Of a stretch of DNA of 46,100 bases, positions 1 to 7,844 are shown piece after piece. The DNA is from Cohaesibacter sp. (GTDB lineage Bacteria > Pseudomonadota > Alphaproteobacteria > Rhizobiales > Cohaesibacteraceae), in the NCBI GenBank assembly GCA_025800105.1, contig JAOXSG010000290.1, forward strand, positions 1-46,100, read 5' to 3'. Made by a program: the position numbers and the translations under genes. Each line of letters starts with the position of its first letter. Position 1 is the stretch's first letter. Below the pieces are notes generated by a model that worked only from the letters and a program-made list of their open reading frames with translations, did no database searches and had not been told where the DNA came from.

Positions 1-198
1 TGGGGCAGTGTCGCTGGCTGCCCTGTTTGCCGGTGATGCATTTTCGCGTGCTGGTGGGGTCTGGTCTGATTTTACCTGATCCATTTCCCGTTCAAATTTG
101 CGCGCATTGTCGCTGGATGATTGGCTTTTGACAGGCCAATTGTCCTTGGATGGTGTGGATTTCTCCACGGCAGACAGAACAGAATAATGGGCGACCAT
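1..198 (-). CDS. Unknown protein, N-terminal part only (runs off the window)
   Basis: An open frame of 66 codons begins with ATG at 198 and continues without a stop to base 1. It is preceded on the minus strand by GAGGA about six bases before the ATG, a good ribosome binding site. The visible residues are polar and rich in Ser, Ala, Pro, Asp and Lys, with no signal peptide or membrane segment, so it looks like a flexible cytoplasmic or exported N-terminus. I do not recognise the family. It is divergent from mnmA across a 325-base gap. The call rests on the start, the RBS and the absence of stops. Confidence 0.55.
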   Translation of the reverse strand, partial: MVAHYSVLSAVEKSTPSKDNWPVKSQSSSDNARKFEREMDQVKSDQTPPARENASPANRAASDTAP

Positions 199-523
199 TT
201 TTTTCCTCACAAATGCATTCAGCTCTCTTCTATTCAAGGATCATGCCAAGTTTGCTTTTTGAAAGAATGCCGGATTTTTGCCGATTTGGGTGGCCGTCAA
301 AGTTGGTTCCATGCTGCCAAATGGTGAAAAACTGCCTGCATGGGGTAAATCTTGCCGGGTGATTTGTGATTTTTTGCCTCAAATTTGCAGTTTGGGGTTT
401 GGTCTTTTGGAACAATACCTATATAAAGACTTCAAAAGAGCCGACAGATTGGATGAGACCATTCCAATTCCAGCAGTCAAGGGCCAGTGCTGTTGTCGGT
501 GAACCGAGAGATGGAATCTGTTT
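199..523. other. Intergenic region between divergent genes
   Basis: This 325-base gap separates the divergent unknown gene from mnmA and must hold both promoters. It is AT-rich around 405-430, where a TATATA-like -10 candidate (420-425) lies about 100 bases before mnmA, but I see no convincing -35. Short open frames here have no RBS and look like noise. I see no RNA gene or strong hairpin. Confidence 0.4.
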
Positions 524-1705
524 ATGCTAAACAGTCTTGATTTACCTGGTCGCCCAGAAGATACTCGTGTTGTTGTTGCCATGTCTGGCGGAGTTGATAG
601 CTCTGTGACGGCTGCTTTGCTGAAACAACAAGGGTATGATGTGATTGGCGTCACCTTACAGCTTTACGACCATGGCAAAGCCATGCATCGGGCGGGTGCC
701 TGTTGTGCAGGGCAAGATATTCAGGATGCGCGGCGCGTTGCCGAGCAATTGGATATTCCCCATTATGTGCTGGATTATGAGAGCCGGTTTAAGGAAGCGG
801 TGATTGATCGCTTTGCCGAGAGCTATCTGGCGGGGGAGACCCCTGTGCCTTGTGTTGCCTGTAACCAGACGGTGAAATTTCAAGATCTGCTGGAAACGGC
901 CAAGGAATTTGGTGCCGATGTTATGGCAACCGGGCACTATATTACCTCGCGTCAGAAAGGCAATCGCCGGGTTTTGTATCGCCCGACAGATGAAGACCGC
1001 GATCAAAGCTATTTTCTGTTTGCAACCACACAGGAACAGATTGATTTTCTGCGTTTTCCTCTTGGTGGTATGCCAAAGCCGGAAGCGCGTGCGCTGGCAC
1101 GTGAATTGGGTTTGAGCGTTGCGGACAAGCAGGATAGTCAGGATATTTGTTTTGTGCCGACGGGCAAATATACCGATGTGATTGAGCGCCTGCATCCGGG
1201 AGCGGCAGAGCCGGGGGATATTGTTCATATTGATGGGCGTGTTCTGGGCCAGCATAAAGGCATTATTCGCTATACGGTTGGTCAGCGGCGCGGGCTTGGC
1301 ATTTCTGCCGGTGAGCCTTTGTTTGTGGTCAAACTGGATGCCGAGAATAAACGGGTGATTGTTGGACCACGGGATGCTTTGGCGACCCGTCGTCTGAAAT
1401 TGCGTGAGGTGAATTGGCTTGGCCCTATGGATTTGTCTGAAATTCCTGAAACGGGTTTGGAAATTTACGCCAAGGTGCGCTCTACCCGTCCGCCCAAAGC
1501 CGCTTTGCTGCATGTTATGGCAGATGGCAGCTTTGAAGTGGAATTGCTGGATGGGGAAGAAGGTGTAGCACCGGGGCAGGCTTGCGTCTTTTATGATGGC
1601 ATTGATCAGGAAGCTGAATTGTGGGGTGGGGGCTGGATTGCCAGCACCCAGTCTGTTGCCCAGATCGCTCGTCCGTCTGTGTCGCAGTCCGCTGCCACGC
1701 TTTGA
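524..1705 (+). CDS. mnmA: tRNA-specific 2-thiouridylase MnmA
   Basis: MnmA is the cytoplasmic enzyme that adenylates and thiolates U34 in the wobble position of Lys, Glu and Gln tRNAs, taking sulfur from a persulfide relay. The N-terminal PP-loop ATP-binding motif SGGVDSS is at residues 21-27. The candidate nucleophile Cys110 (VPCVAC) and the persulfide Cys209 (QDICFVP) are both present, with the [21 protein letters not shown] tRNA-binding region in between and after. At 393 residues it is slightly longer than the usual ~360-370, through a short extension at each end. It stands alone with its own downstream terminator and converges on the ATPase gene. Identification is secure; the exact start is less so, since no strong Shine-Dalgarno precedes 524. 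Confidence 0.95.
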   Translation: MLNSLDLPGRPEDTRVVVAMSGGVDSSVTAALLKQQGYDVIGVTLQLYDHGKAMHRAGACCAGQDIQDARRVAEQLDIPHYVLDYESRFKEAVIDRFAESYLAGETPVPCVACNQTVKFQDLLETAKEFGADVMATGHYITSRQKGNRRVLYRPTDEDRDQSYFLFATTQEQIDFLRFPLGGMPKPEARALARELGLSVADKQDSQDICFVPTGKYTDVIERLHPGAAEPGDIVHIDGRVLGQHKGIIRYTVGQRRGLGISAGEPLFVVKLDAENKRVIVGPRDALATRRLKLREVNWLGPMDLSEIPETGLEIYAKVRSTRPPKAALLHVMADGSFEVELLDGEEGVAPGQACVFYDGIDQEAELWGGGWIASTQSVAQIARPSVSQSAATL

Positions 1706-1729
1706 CAGAGTGTCAAAATTTATCGATAT

Positions 1730-1756
1730 AAAAAGCCGGGCTTGTCCCGGCTTTTT
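1730..1756. terminator. Bidirectional intrinsic terminator after mnmA
   Basis: An 11-bp perfect stem (arms 1730-1740 and 1746-1756, core GCCGGG/CCCGGC) with a five-base loop is flanked by A-runs on the left and T-runs on the right. It can therefore terminate both mnmA (+) and the converging ATPase gene (-). Confidence 0.85.
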
Positions 1757-1778
1757 GCTTTTTGCTTTTTGCTTTTTG
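1751..1778 (+). repeat. Heptamer tandem repeat, CTTTTTG x4
   Basis: Four perfect head-to-tail copies of CTTTTTG start inside the right arm of the terminator and extend its T-tract. The array looks like slippage amplification of the terminator tail. Confidence 0.8.
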
Positions 1779-1787
1779 CTTTGAGTT

Positions 1788-3272
1788 TTAATCGGGGTTT
1801 CCGGGCTCTGTTTGGTGGTCAAGGTCTTTTAGTGTGACAATGCGATTGCCCCGCAAATCATTGGCGCAGACGAGAAACCCGCGCTCTTCCATATAAGTGA
1901 GCAACCAGCGGGCGCGTCCCGGTGAGCGGGTGCCGTAAGCGGTGGCCAGTTCAATATTGGTGGGGCAAGGTTTTTTGCCAATGGCGGCTTTTGCCAGCAC
2001 CAGATAGACGCCGCGCATTTCTTCGGGCAATTGTTCGGCAATGATGGTTGCCTGTTGCCAGAGATTTTCGTCCAGCTCTTCTTCCTGTGTGTCCAGCTTG
2101 GCACGGGCCACGGATAGAAGCTGGCGAAATTCCTGCAATTCGGGGATTGTTTTGAGCTGTTTGTTGATGCGACAGCGCACCTGAAAATCCTGATAGAGAA
2201 CCGAGATGGGCTGAAAGGCGGCTTCTTCCTCTTCCAGCAAATCGCTCAGAATGGTTTGCAGGATTTCCTCTCGCTCTTGCTGGCTGATGCCCGGATCAAG
2301 ATCCAATTGTGGGTCTGGCTCGTCGGGGAATTTGGCTTCCATGCGCAAATGGGCCAGCTGTTGCAGCACTTCTGCTGTTGTCTGGGCCGGGGCGTGCAGG
2401 GCTGGGCCGGGTTCATTGTCCGTGCCCGGCTTGAACAACAGATCGTCCAGATTTTCTGTTGGGCGCTCTGGCAGCGGCATCAATTTGGGGCTGGTTGAGC
2501 GGGCGCTGGTTTCAACGGCTCCGATTTTGACGGTTTCGGAGCGCCGATAAAGTGCTGGGCCAAGGGCGACAAAATGGCCGCGATCGAGATTTCTAAATGT
2601 TTCTGCTTGTCTGCGTTCCATGCCAAGCAGATCGGAGGCGCGGGCCATATCAATATCGAGAAAGGTGCGCCCCATCAAAAAGTTAGAGGCTTCGGCGGCA
2701 ACATTCTTGGCCAATTTTGCCAGACGCTGTGTAGCAATGATGCCGGCCAAGCCTCTTTTGCGGCCACGGCACATCAAATTGGTCATGGCACCCAAAGACA
2801 TGCGGCGGGCTTCTTCGCTGACTTCGCCGCCAGCTGCGGGGGCAAAAAGCTGGGCCTCATCCACAACCACAAGGGCGGGATACCAATAATCGCGATCGAT
2901 ATCGAACAGGCCGTTTAAAAAGGCACTGGCGGCGCGCATCTGGCGGTCGGCATCCAGCCCTTCCAGATTGAGAACCGCAGAAATGCGATGCTGACGGACG
3001 CGGGCGGCAATCATGGTTAAATCGCGCTCTGTTCCAACGGCGTCGACAATTGCATGACCAAATTTTTCGGCCAAGGTGACAAAATCGCCTTCAGGGTCAA
3101 TCACAATTTGTTGCACCCATGGGGCGCTTTGTTCCAGAATGCGGCGCAAAAGATGGGATTTGCCCGAGCCGGAATTGCCCTGTACCAGCAAGCGTGTGGC
3201 CAGCAATTCTTCCAGATCCATTTCTGCCGGTTGTCCCAGTTTCATGGTGCCGAGATTGATGCTGACTGTCAT
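1788..3272 (-). CDS. HerA/FtsK-type ATP-binding protein (DUF87-like)
   Basis: This 494-residue cytoplasmic protein has an early Walker A motif (GNSGSGKS, residues 32-39), a Walker B (ALVVVDEA, about 133-140) and a downstream ATQRLAKL segment typical of the HerA/VirB4-like DNA-translocase ATPases. The second half (about 290-494) is acidic and helical, ending in a possible winged-helix segment (TNIELATAYGTRSPGRARWLLTYM region). HerA relatives pump or unwind DNA in repair; a repair role here is inference, since no nuclease partner (NurA) adjoins it. The ATG at 3272 gives MTVSINLG and is the natural start because Walker A would otherwise be too close to the N-terminus. It is monocistronic and converges on mnmA. 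Confidence 0.75.
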   Translation of the reverse strand: MTVSINLGTMKLGQPAEMDLEELLATRLLVQGNSGSGKSHLLRRILEQSAPWVQQIVIDPEGDFVTLAEKFGHAIVDAVGTERDLTMIAARVRQHRISAVLNLEGLDADRQMRAASAFLNGLFDIDRDYWYPALVVVDEAQLFAPAAGGEVSEEARRMSLGAMTNLMCRGRKRGLAGIIATQRLAKLAKNVAAEASNFLMGRTFLDIDMARASDLLGMERRQAETFRNLDRGHFVALGPALYRRSETVKIGAVETSARSTSPKLMPLPERPTENLDDLLFKPGTDNEPGPALHAPAQTTAEVLQQLAHLRMEAKFPDEPDPQLDLDPGISQQEREEILQTILSDLLEEEEAAFQPISVLYQDFQVRCRINKQLKTIPELQEFRQLLSVARAKLDTQEEELDENLWQQATIIAEQLPEEMRGVYLVLAKAAIGKKPCPTNIELATAYGTRSPGRARWLLTYMEERGFLVCANDLRGNRIVTLKDLDHQTEPGNPD

Positions 3273-3459
3273 TGTGGTACGGATTTCCCTATTGGTTGCT
3301 GGCAGGGCAAGGTCTCTGATTCGCAGGCTTTAAGGAAGTCTGCAAAGCGTCAATCCAGCGGACTCTCACATATCTTTGCCTTTGTGCTGCGCAAGAAACG
3401 GGTGGGGGCTTTGGTTCTTATTTGCTATTGCAAAGTTTTTACTAGGTTGAGGCAAGCGG

Positions 3460-4359
3460 ATGACAATCAGACATTGGGGCTTATTGATTTTACTGGCCTT
3501 GCTATGGGGCGGGGCCTTTTTCTTTGTTAAAATCAGCGTTATGGAATTGCCTGTTCTGGTGATTGTGTTTTGCCGGGTTGCTTTGGCCGCTTTGGCACTT
3601 GTGGCATATGTGCTGATTAGCGGGCGCGCACTTCCCAAGGCCCTCTCGGTCTGGATTGCTTTTCTGGTTATGGGCTTTTTGAACAATGTGGTGCCGTTTT
3701 CGCTGATTGTATGGGGGCAGCAATCTCTTTCTTCCGGTCTTGCGGCTATTTTGAACGGCACCACACCTATTTTTACCATGCTGATTGCTGGGTTTCTTCT
3801 GGTTGATGAAAAACTGACCCTGAATAAGAGTGTTGGGGCTGTCATTGGCTTGTTGGGGGTGGTGATGATTTCCGGGCCGGAAGCCTTGATGCAGAGCAGC
3901 GGCACTTTGTGGGCGCAATTGGCCATTTTGGGCGCGGCTTTTTCTTATGGCTGTGCTGCGGTTTATGCGCGGCGCTTTCGTGCGATGGGGGTGGAGCCTG
4001 TGATCGGGGCGATGGGCCAGTTATGCGCTTCTAGCCTTATGCTGTTGCCAGTGATGCTGATTTTTACGTCCGATGATGGCTTTGCCATGCCCTCGCTTGG
4101 CGTGGGGGTGAGCCTGATATGTCTGGCGGTTTTTTGCACCGCTTGGGCCTATATTCTCTATTTTCGGCTGTTGCATGAGGCAGGGGCCACCAATGCTTCT
4201 TTGGTGACCTTATTGATCCCGCTTTTTGCGTTGCTGCTTGGTGGGCTGTTTTTGGGAGAAGGGCTGACGCTCACGCATGGCATTGGTATGGGGTTGATCA
4301 GCGCTGGCCTGCTCTGTGTGGATGGTCGTCTCTTTAGGTTTTTACGTTCTCAATCCTAA
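3460..4359 (+). CDS. EamA/DMT-superfamily membrane transporter
   Basis: The product is 299 residues with about ten hydrophobic segments in two repeats of five, the two-EamA-domain layout of drug/metabolite exporters. The first repeat begins LLILLALLWGGAFFFVK and the second around residue 150 (LWAQLAILGAAFSYG). Substrate cannot be predicted. ATG 3460 is preceded by GAGG within ten bases. Its stop codon overlaps the stop of the converging exonuclease gene by three bases (4356-4359), so the two transcripts must overlap at their 3' ends. Confidence 0.85.
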   Translation: MTIRHWGLLILLALLWGGAFFFVKISVMELPVLVIVFCRVALAALALVAYVLISGRALPKALSVWIAFLVMGFLNNVVPFSLIVWGQQSLSSGLAAILNGTTPIFTMLIAGFLLVDEKLTLNKSVGAVIGLLGVVMISGPEALMQSSGTLWAQLAILGAAFSYGCAAVYARRFRAMGVEPVIGAMGQLCASSLMLLPVMLIFTSDDGFAMPSLGVGVSLICLAVFCTAWAYILYFRLLHEAGATNASLVTLLIPLFALLLGGLFLGEGLTLTHGIGMGLISAGLLCVDGRLFRFLRSQS

Positions 4360-6494
4360 TATTTAGCCTGCTGTTTGCGAATGGCGGCGGCTTTTTTCTC
4401 GACCTCTACCGCATCGCGCAGGGTCTTGACGCCGCTTGCCTCCAGCAAATCAATCAGACGCAGCAAGACCTCTGCGGTGGCAAGCGAATCGCCCAATGCG
4501 GTATGGCGGACTTCTGGTGGGATCTCGATGCCAAATTGCTCGGCCAAGGTGTCCAATGTCAGGCTAGCTGTTTGACCTTGCAAATGGGCGGCCAGCAAGA
4601 CTGTATCCAGCACTGGATTGGTGAAAGCAAGGCCGGTTTGTTTTTCCTTCAACGACAGGAATTTCATATCAAAGGCGGCATTGTGAGCCACAAGCACAGC
4701 GTCACTGACAAATTTATGGAATTTGGGCAAGACCTCTTCAACGGGTGGAGCCTCTGCCACCATATCGTTGGTGATATGATGGATGGCTGTGGAGGCGGCT
4801 GGGATTGAGCGTCCGGGATGGATATAGTGATCGAAGCTCTCTCCACGCATGATGCGGCCATTGACAATGCGCACACCGGCAATGGAAATCATTTCATCGC
4901 CATTTGATGGTTCAAGGCCTGTGGTCTCTGTATCAAAGACCACATAGGTGAGTGCGCGCAAAGGGGTGTCCTGCACTTCTGCCAGATTGGTGCGCTCCAT
5001 CAGATCAAAGTCATAGAAATCAAGGCGCTCTGGAATGATTTCGCGCTCGATTTCCATATCATCTTCGTGATGGTCGCGGGCAGGGGCGAGGGGAAGGCGC
5101 ACATGCACCATATCGTCAGGGGTTTTGGTGCTCCAGAAATCGGTTTTGTGACGATCCAGCACATCGCGGCCTGTAATTTCGCCCAAATCTGCATCCAGGG
5201 GTTCATCCAGCCAGCTATCAATTTGCGACATGGTGACCATCTCGCCATGCCAGTATAGATCGATATAGATTTTGCGGCCCGTGCGGTTGGCCGACAGCTG
5301 AAAGACGCGCAGGCCCGTATGGCTTGCAACTTTGCGCATGATGAATTCTACCAGCTCGACAATGGTGACGCTATCGCAATGTAGCCAAACGGGCGTGCCG
5401 ACAAATTCGCATGTCAAGGTCAGATCTTCTGAAGCATTGCGGCGCAGGATGCAGTTGAAAAGCGAAGAGGAATAGACATCGGACATGGGCCATGCCCCAG
5501 CCATCAATTGATGGGATTTTGTGTCCATTGCTTCGATGCTGGCAGAAAGCGAGTGAGTTTCGCGCACCAGCAGCGTCTCGAAATGTTTGCGGGTGTCTGC
5601 ATCAAAGTCGAAGTCCCCTGCCAGCATTTCTGCGGTTGCCTGCAAATTGGCGGCCGGGTGACGCAGCTCAATCATGGCTTGGTGGAGCAGGCGGTCTCTT
5701 TCGACATTTTCTGCCAATTGATTGGTGATGTCTTCAAAGGTGACGATGAAGCCGGTCGCCTGTGTTTCCTCGCTGTTGATGATCAGGGTTATTCTGCCTT
5801 GCAAGGTATGTTTGCCATCCGCTGTTGCGCCAATGATCAGGGCCGAGAGGCCTTCTTTATGGCGTTTGTGGCGGCCTTCTTCAAAGCGGTTATGCAGCCG
5901 ATCCAGTGCATGGCGAAAGGGGGCGGCGGAGACAACGGAATAGAGCGTGCGTCCCAGACCCAAATCGCCCGATACATGCAGGATTTGCAGGGCCTTGCGA
6001 TTATAAAGCAGGATCTTGTTTTCCAGATTGCAGATGAGCACGCCCTGATCCAGATCGTGCAAGATGGTTTCCAGACGTCGCTTTTGGCGATTGGCCAGAG
6101 CGGTTGCTTCTGTGACCTGTTTTTCGGTTTCTTCGCGTGCTTCGACTAGGGCTTGCGAGATTTCACGAATGGCGGGATTGAGAAATCCCAGATATTTGCC
6201 GGTCTCACTGTCGAGATCCTGTTGTGCGCCCGCATGAACCAGCGTGCGGACATCCTTGACCATCATATCAATGGGGTTGGCGACGTTGAGATCGAACTTT
6301 TGCCAGACATATCCGTTGAGCAACAGAATGGCAAAGCAGGACATGCCGCCAAACAAAACAAGGTGAGGCGTGGCATCAGCACCAATGCGGCCAAGAGCAA
6401 AGGAGAGGGCGGCAATGATGATGGCGCAGGAACCAAGGCCGATGAAGGCAAAAAACAGAAAAATGCGTAGCCGCAGGCTCAGGCGCTCAATCAT
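4356..6494 (-). CDS. Membrane-anchored DnaQ-like 3'-5' exonuclease fused to PAS and degenerate histidine-kinase module
   Basis: The 712-residue protein has, in order: two membrane segments (about 11-33 and 44-62); a linker with a coiled coil (about 110-145); a PAS domain (about 145-260) with a typical FxVTFEDIT end; a HisKA/HATPase-like region (about 265-480); and a DEDDh exonuclease domain (517-712). The exonuclease motifs are complete: FDTETTG (Asp521, Glu523), VAHNAAFD, and HTALGD (His664, Asp669). The dimerisation helix reads IELRHPAANL, so the usual SHELRTP phospho-accepting His is replaced by Ile, and no clear N or G boxes are seen in the ATPase-like part. The fold is probably a sensor that no longer phosphorylates. 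Such fusions are known beside VC_2705-type symporter genes, as here. The response regulator lies 141 bases upstream on the same strand. Confidence 0.85.
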   Translation of the reverse strand: MIERLSLRLRIFLFFAFIGLGSCAIIIAALSFALGRIGADATPHLVLFGGMSCFAILLLNGYVWQKFDLNVANPIDMMVKDVRTLVHAGAQQDLDSETGKYLGFLNPAIREISQALVEAREETEKQVTEATALANRQKRRLETILHDLDQGVLICNLENKILLYNRKALQILHVSGDLGLGRTLYSVVSAAPFRHALDRLHNRFEEGRHKRHKEGLSALIIGATADGKHTLQGRITLIINSEETQATGFIVTFEDITNQLAENVERDRLLHQAMIELRHPAANLQATAEMLAGDFDFDADTRKHFETLLVRETHSLSASIEAMDTKSHQLMAGAWPMSDVYSSSLFNCILRRNASEDLTLTCEFVGTPVWLHCDSVTIVELVEFIMRKVASHTGLRVFQLSANRTGRKIYIDLYWHGEMVTMSQIDSWLDEPLDADLGEITGRDVLDRHKTDFWSTKTPDDMVHVRLPLAPARDHHEDDMEIEREIIPERLDFYDFDLMERTNLAEVQDTPLRALTYVVFDTETTGLEPSNGDEMISIAGVRIVNGRIMRGESFDHYIHPGRSIPAASTAIHHITNDMVAEAPPVEEVLPKFHKFVSDAVLVAHNAAFDMKFLSLKEKQTGLAFTNPVLDTVLLAAHLQGQTASLTLDTLAEQFGIEIPPEVRHTALGDSLATAEVLLRLIDLLEASGVKTLRDAVEVEKKAAAIRKQQAKY

Positions 6495-6635
6495 GATGCT
6501 TTATCTTTGCAAGGTCAGGGGCAAGGGATGTTGGTGCTTTTGCCAATGTTGATGGAAAAGCAATGGGCCACAAATGGGTCACATATGACAGGATAGAGGG
6601 TGAGGCAAAGTGTGCCTCTCCCTGCACAGTTATCG

Positions 6636-7007
6636 TTATGCCTGTGCCAGAATATCCTTGACCGTTTTGGTCACTGCGCCCAGTGAGAAAGGTTTGGTCA
6701 GATAGGCGTTTGCGCCCATGGCCATGCCTTTTTCGATTTCGATATCACGGCTGCGGGCACTCATCATAACAATTTTGATATTCTGTGTTGTGGCGTTGGC
6801 GCGCAGAGCCTGACAAATCTCATAGCCATCCTTATGGGGAAGGGAGACATCCAGCAAAATCAGGTCCGGGTGTGTTTGATCAACACAATCAATTGCCTCA
6901 TTGCCATCATGCGCGGTTGCAACATTATAGCCTTCGGCTTTCATCAAATGTTCTAATGCGAAATTAATGGATGTTTCGTCATCCACCACCAAAATAGATT
7001 TGGTCAT
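6636..7007 (-). CDS. Single-domain response regulator (CheY-like receiver)
   Basis: The product is 121 residues and consists only of a receiver domain. The acidic pair is at Asp9-Asp10, the phospho-acceptor is Asp53 (LILLDVSLP), and the conserved Lys is at 105 (YLTKPF). There is no output domain, so it must act by binding a partner. ATG 7007 is preferred over the in-frame upstream ATG at 7040 because GGGAGGAG lies eight bases before it and the receiver fold starts at once (MTKSILVVDDE). It precedes the exonuclease/sensor gene on the same strand and is probably co-transcribed with it, but that sensor lacks the phosphotransfer His, so its real kinase may be elsewhere. Confidence 0.9.
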   Translation of the reverse strand: MTKSILVVDDETSINFALEHLMKAEGYNVATAHDGNEAIDCVDQTHPDLILLDVSLPHKDGYEICQALRANATTQNIKIVMMSARSRDIEIEKGMAMGANAYLTKPFSLGAVTKTVKDILAQA

Positions 7008-7194
7008 AACGGCGCTCCTCCCAGATGCCAAATATGCCAATATTTTTCTTAAAAGGTCTTTATGGTTTCAAAAGATCCTTGGTCTTGTGATCCTTTTATG
7101 CGCTCAGTATGCGTTTTTTTTATGCGAAATGCTATTGGTCATTGCGCCTAGGATGAAGCCCTTATACGCGCCTTTTGGCGGGCTTTTCCCTGCC

Positions 7195-7707
7195 TTATTT
7201 GCAGGCGGTCTCATGCCAGCCTTGGGGCATATCCAGCCATTTGGTTTTTGTCTGTAAATCTGTTGCGGTCAGGGAGAGATCGGGGGTGACGTCCGCGCGT
7301 TTGTTATTGATGCAATCAAACAATTGGTCACGTTGGCCATTTGGGGCATCGCGGGCAATGATATGCAAGGTGCCGAGTTTGACGCCGGGTAATTTGTCAT
7401 GCTCTTTGAGGGTGGCCGCTTCCAGCGCGATGAAGCGATCTGTGCGCGGAATGACATAGGAGAGCGGTTGCAGCAGGCTTTTTCCTTCAAAGGTGGAGAC
7501 AACAACGAGGTCACCTTCAAAATCTGCTGTTGCGCGGGAAAACCAGCCATAATCCAAAAAGACCTGAAACAGGATCATCACCACACCGGCCGCTGCTGGA
7601 ATGGCGGCTTTTGGGCGCGGGATGCGCAGGATATATTTATAAGCCAGAATGATCATGCCTGCGGCACCGATACCCGCTACAAACGTGCCTAAAAGATTGA
7701 AAAGCAT
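7195..7707 (-). CDS. Conserved membrane protein of the symporter locus, unknown function
   Basis: The predicted protein is 170 residues. The N-terminus has two hydrophobic segments (about 4-25 and 37-55). The remainder, about 56-170, is polar and probably faces one side of the membrane as a small globular domain with a Cys near residue 130 and another near the C-terminus (HETACK). ATG 7707 has GGAGA seven bases upstream. I do not recognise a named domain. Its place between the CBS/DUF294 gene and the response regulator, all on the minus strand, suggests a role with the symporter module. Confidence 0.7.
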   Translation of the reverse strand: MLFNLLGTFVAGIGAAGMIILAYKYILRIPRPKAAIPAAAGVVMILFQVFLDYGWFSRATADFEGDLVVVSTFEGKSLLQPLSYVIPRTDRFIALEAATLKEHDKLPGVKLGTLHIIARDAPNGQRDQLFDCINNKRADVTPDLSLTATDLQTKTKWLDMPQGWHETACK

Positions 7708-7835
7708 AAAATGTCTCCGGCTTGATCAATAGGGCCCTTTAAGATGTCAAAATAGGGCAGCGCCAGATAGCTTTAGCAATCTGACGCTTTGCTGTCCAAC
7801 TGAAAAGACTTAGCTTTTCTGACTATGTATGATCC

Positions 7836-7844
7836 TGAGCCTAG
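7836..7844. repeat. Solo copy of the inverted-repeat element terminus motif
   Basis: TGAGCCTAG lies over the stop codon of the CBS/DUF294 gene (minus-strand TAG at 7841-7843). The flanking bases (ATCC before it on the plus strand) partly match the termini of the elements at 9840 and 26975. Confidence 0.5.

Noticed and set aside
656-1822. A 388-codon open frame on the strand opposite mnmA
   Set aside because: It lies antisense to a clearly conserved gene, has a composition dominated by Arg, His, Thr, Asn and Gln, and no ribosome binding site or recognisable domain; a shadow of codon bias.
5508-6149. A 213-codon open frame antisense to the exonuclease-sensor gene
   Set aside because: Mirror of a conserved protein with no domain of its own.
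6602-6618. GAGGCA/TGCCTC inverted repeat after the response regulator gene
   Set aside because: Six-base stem with no T-run; too weak to call a terminator.
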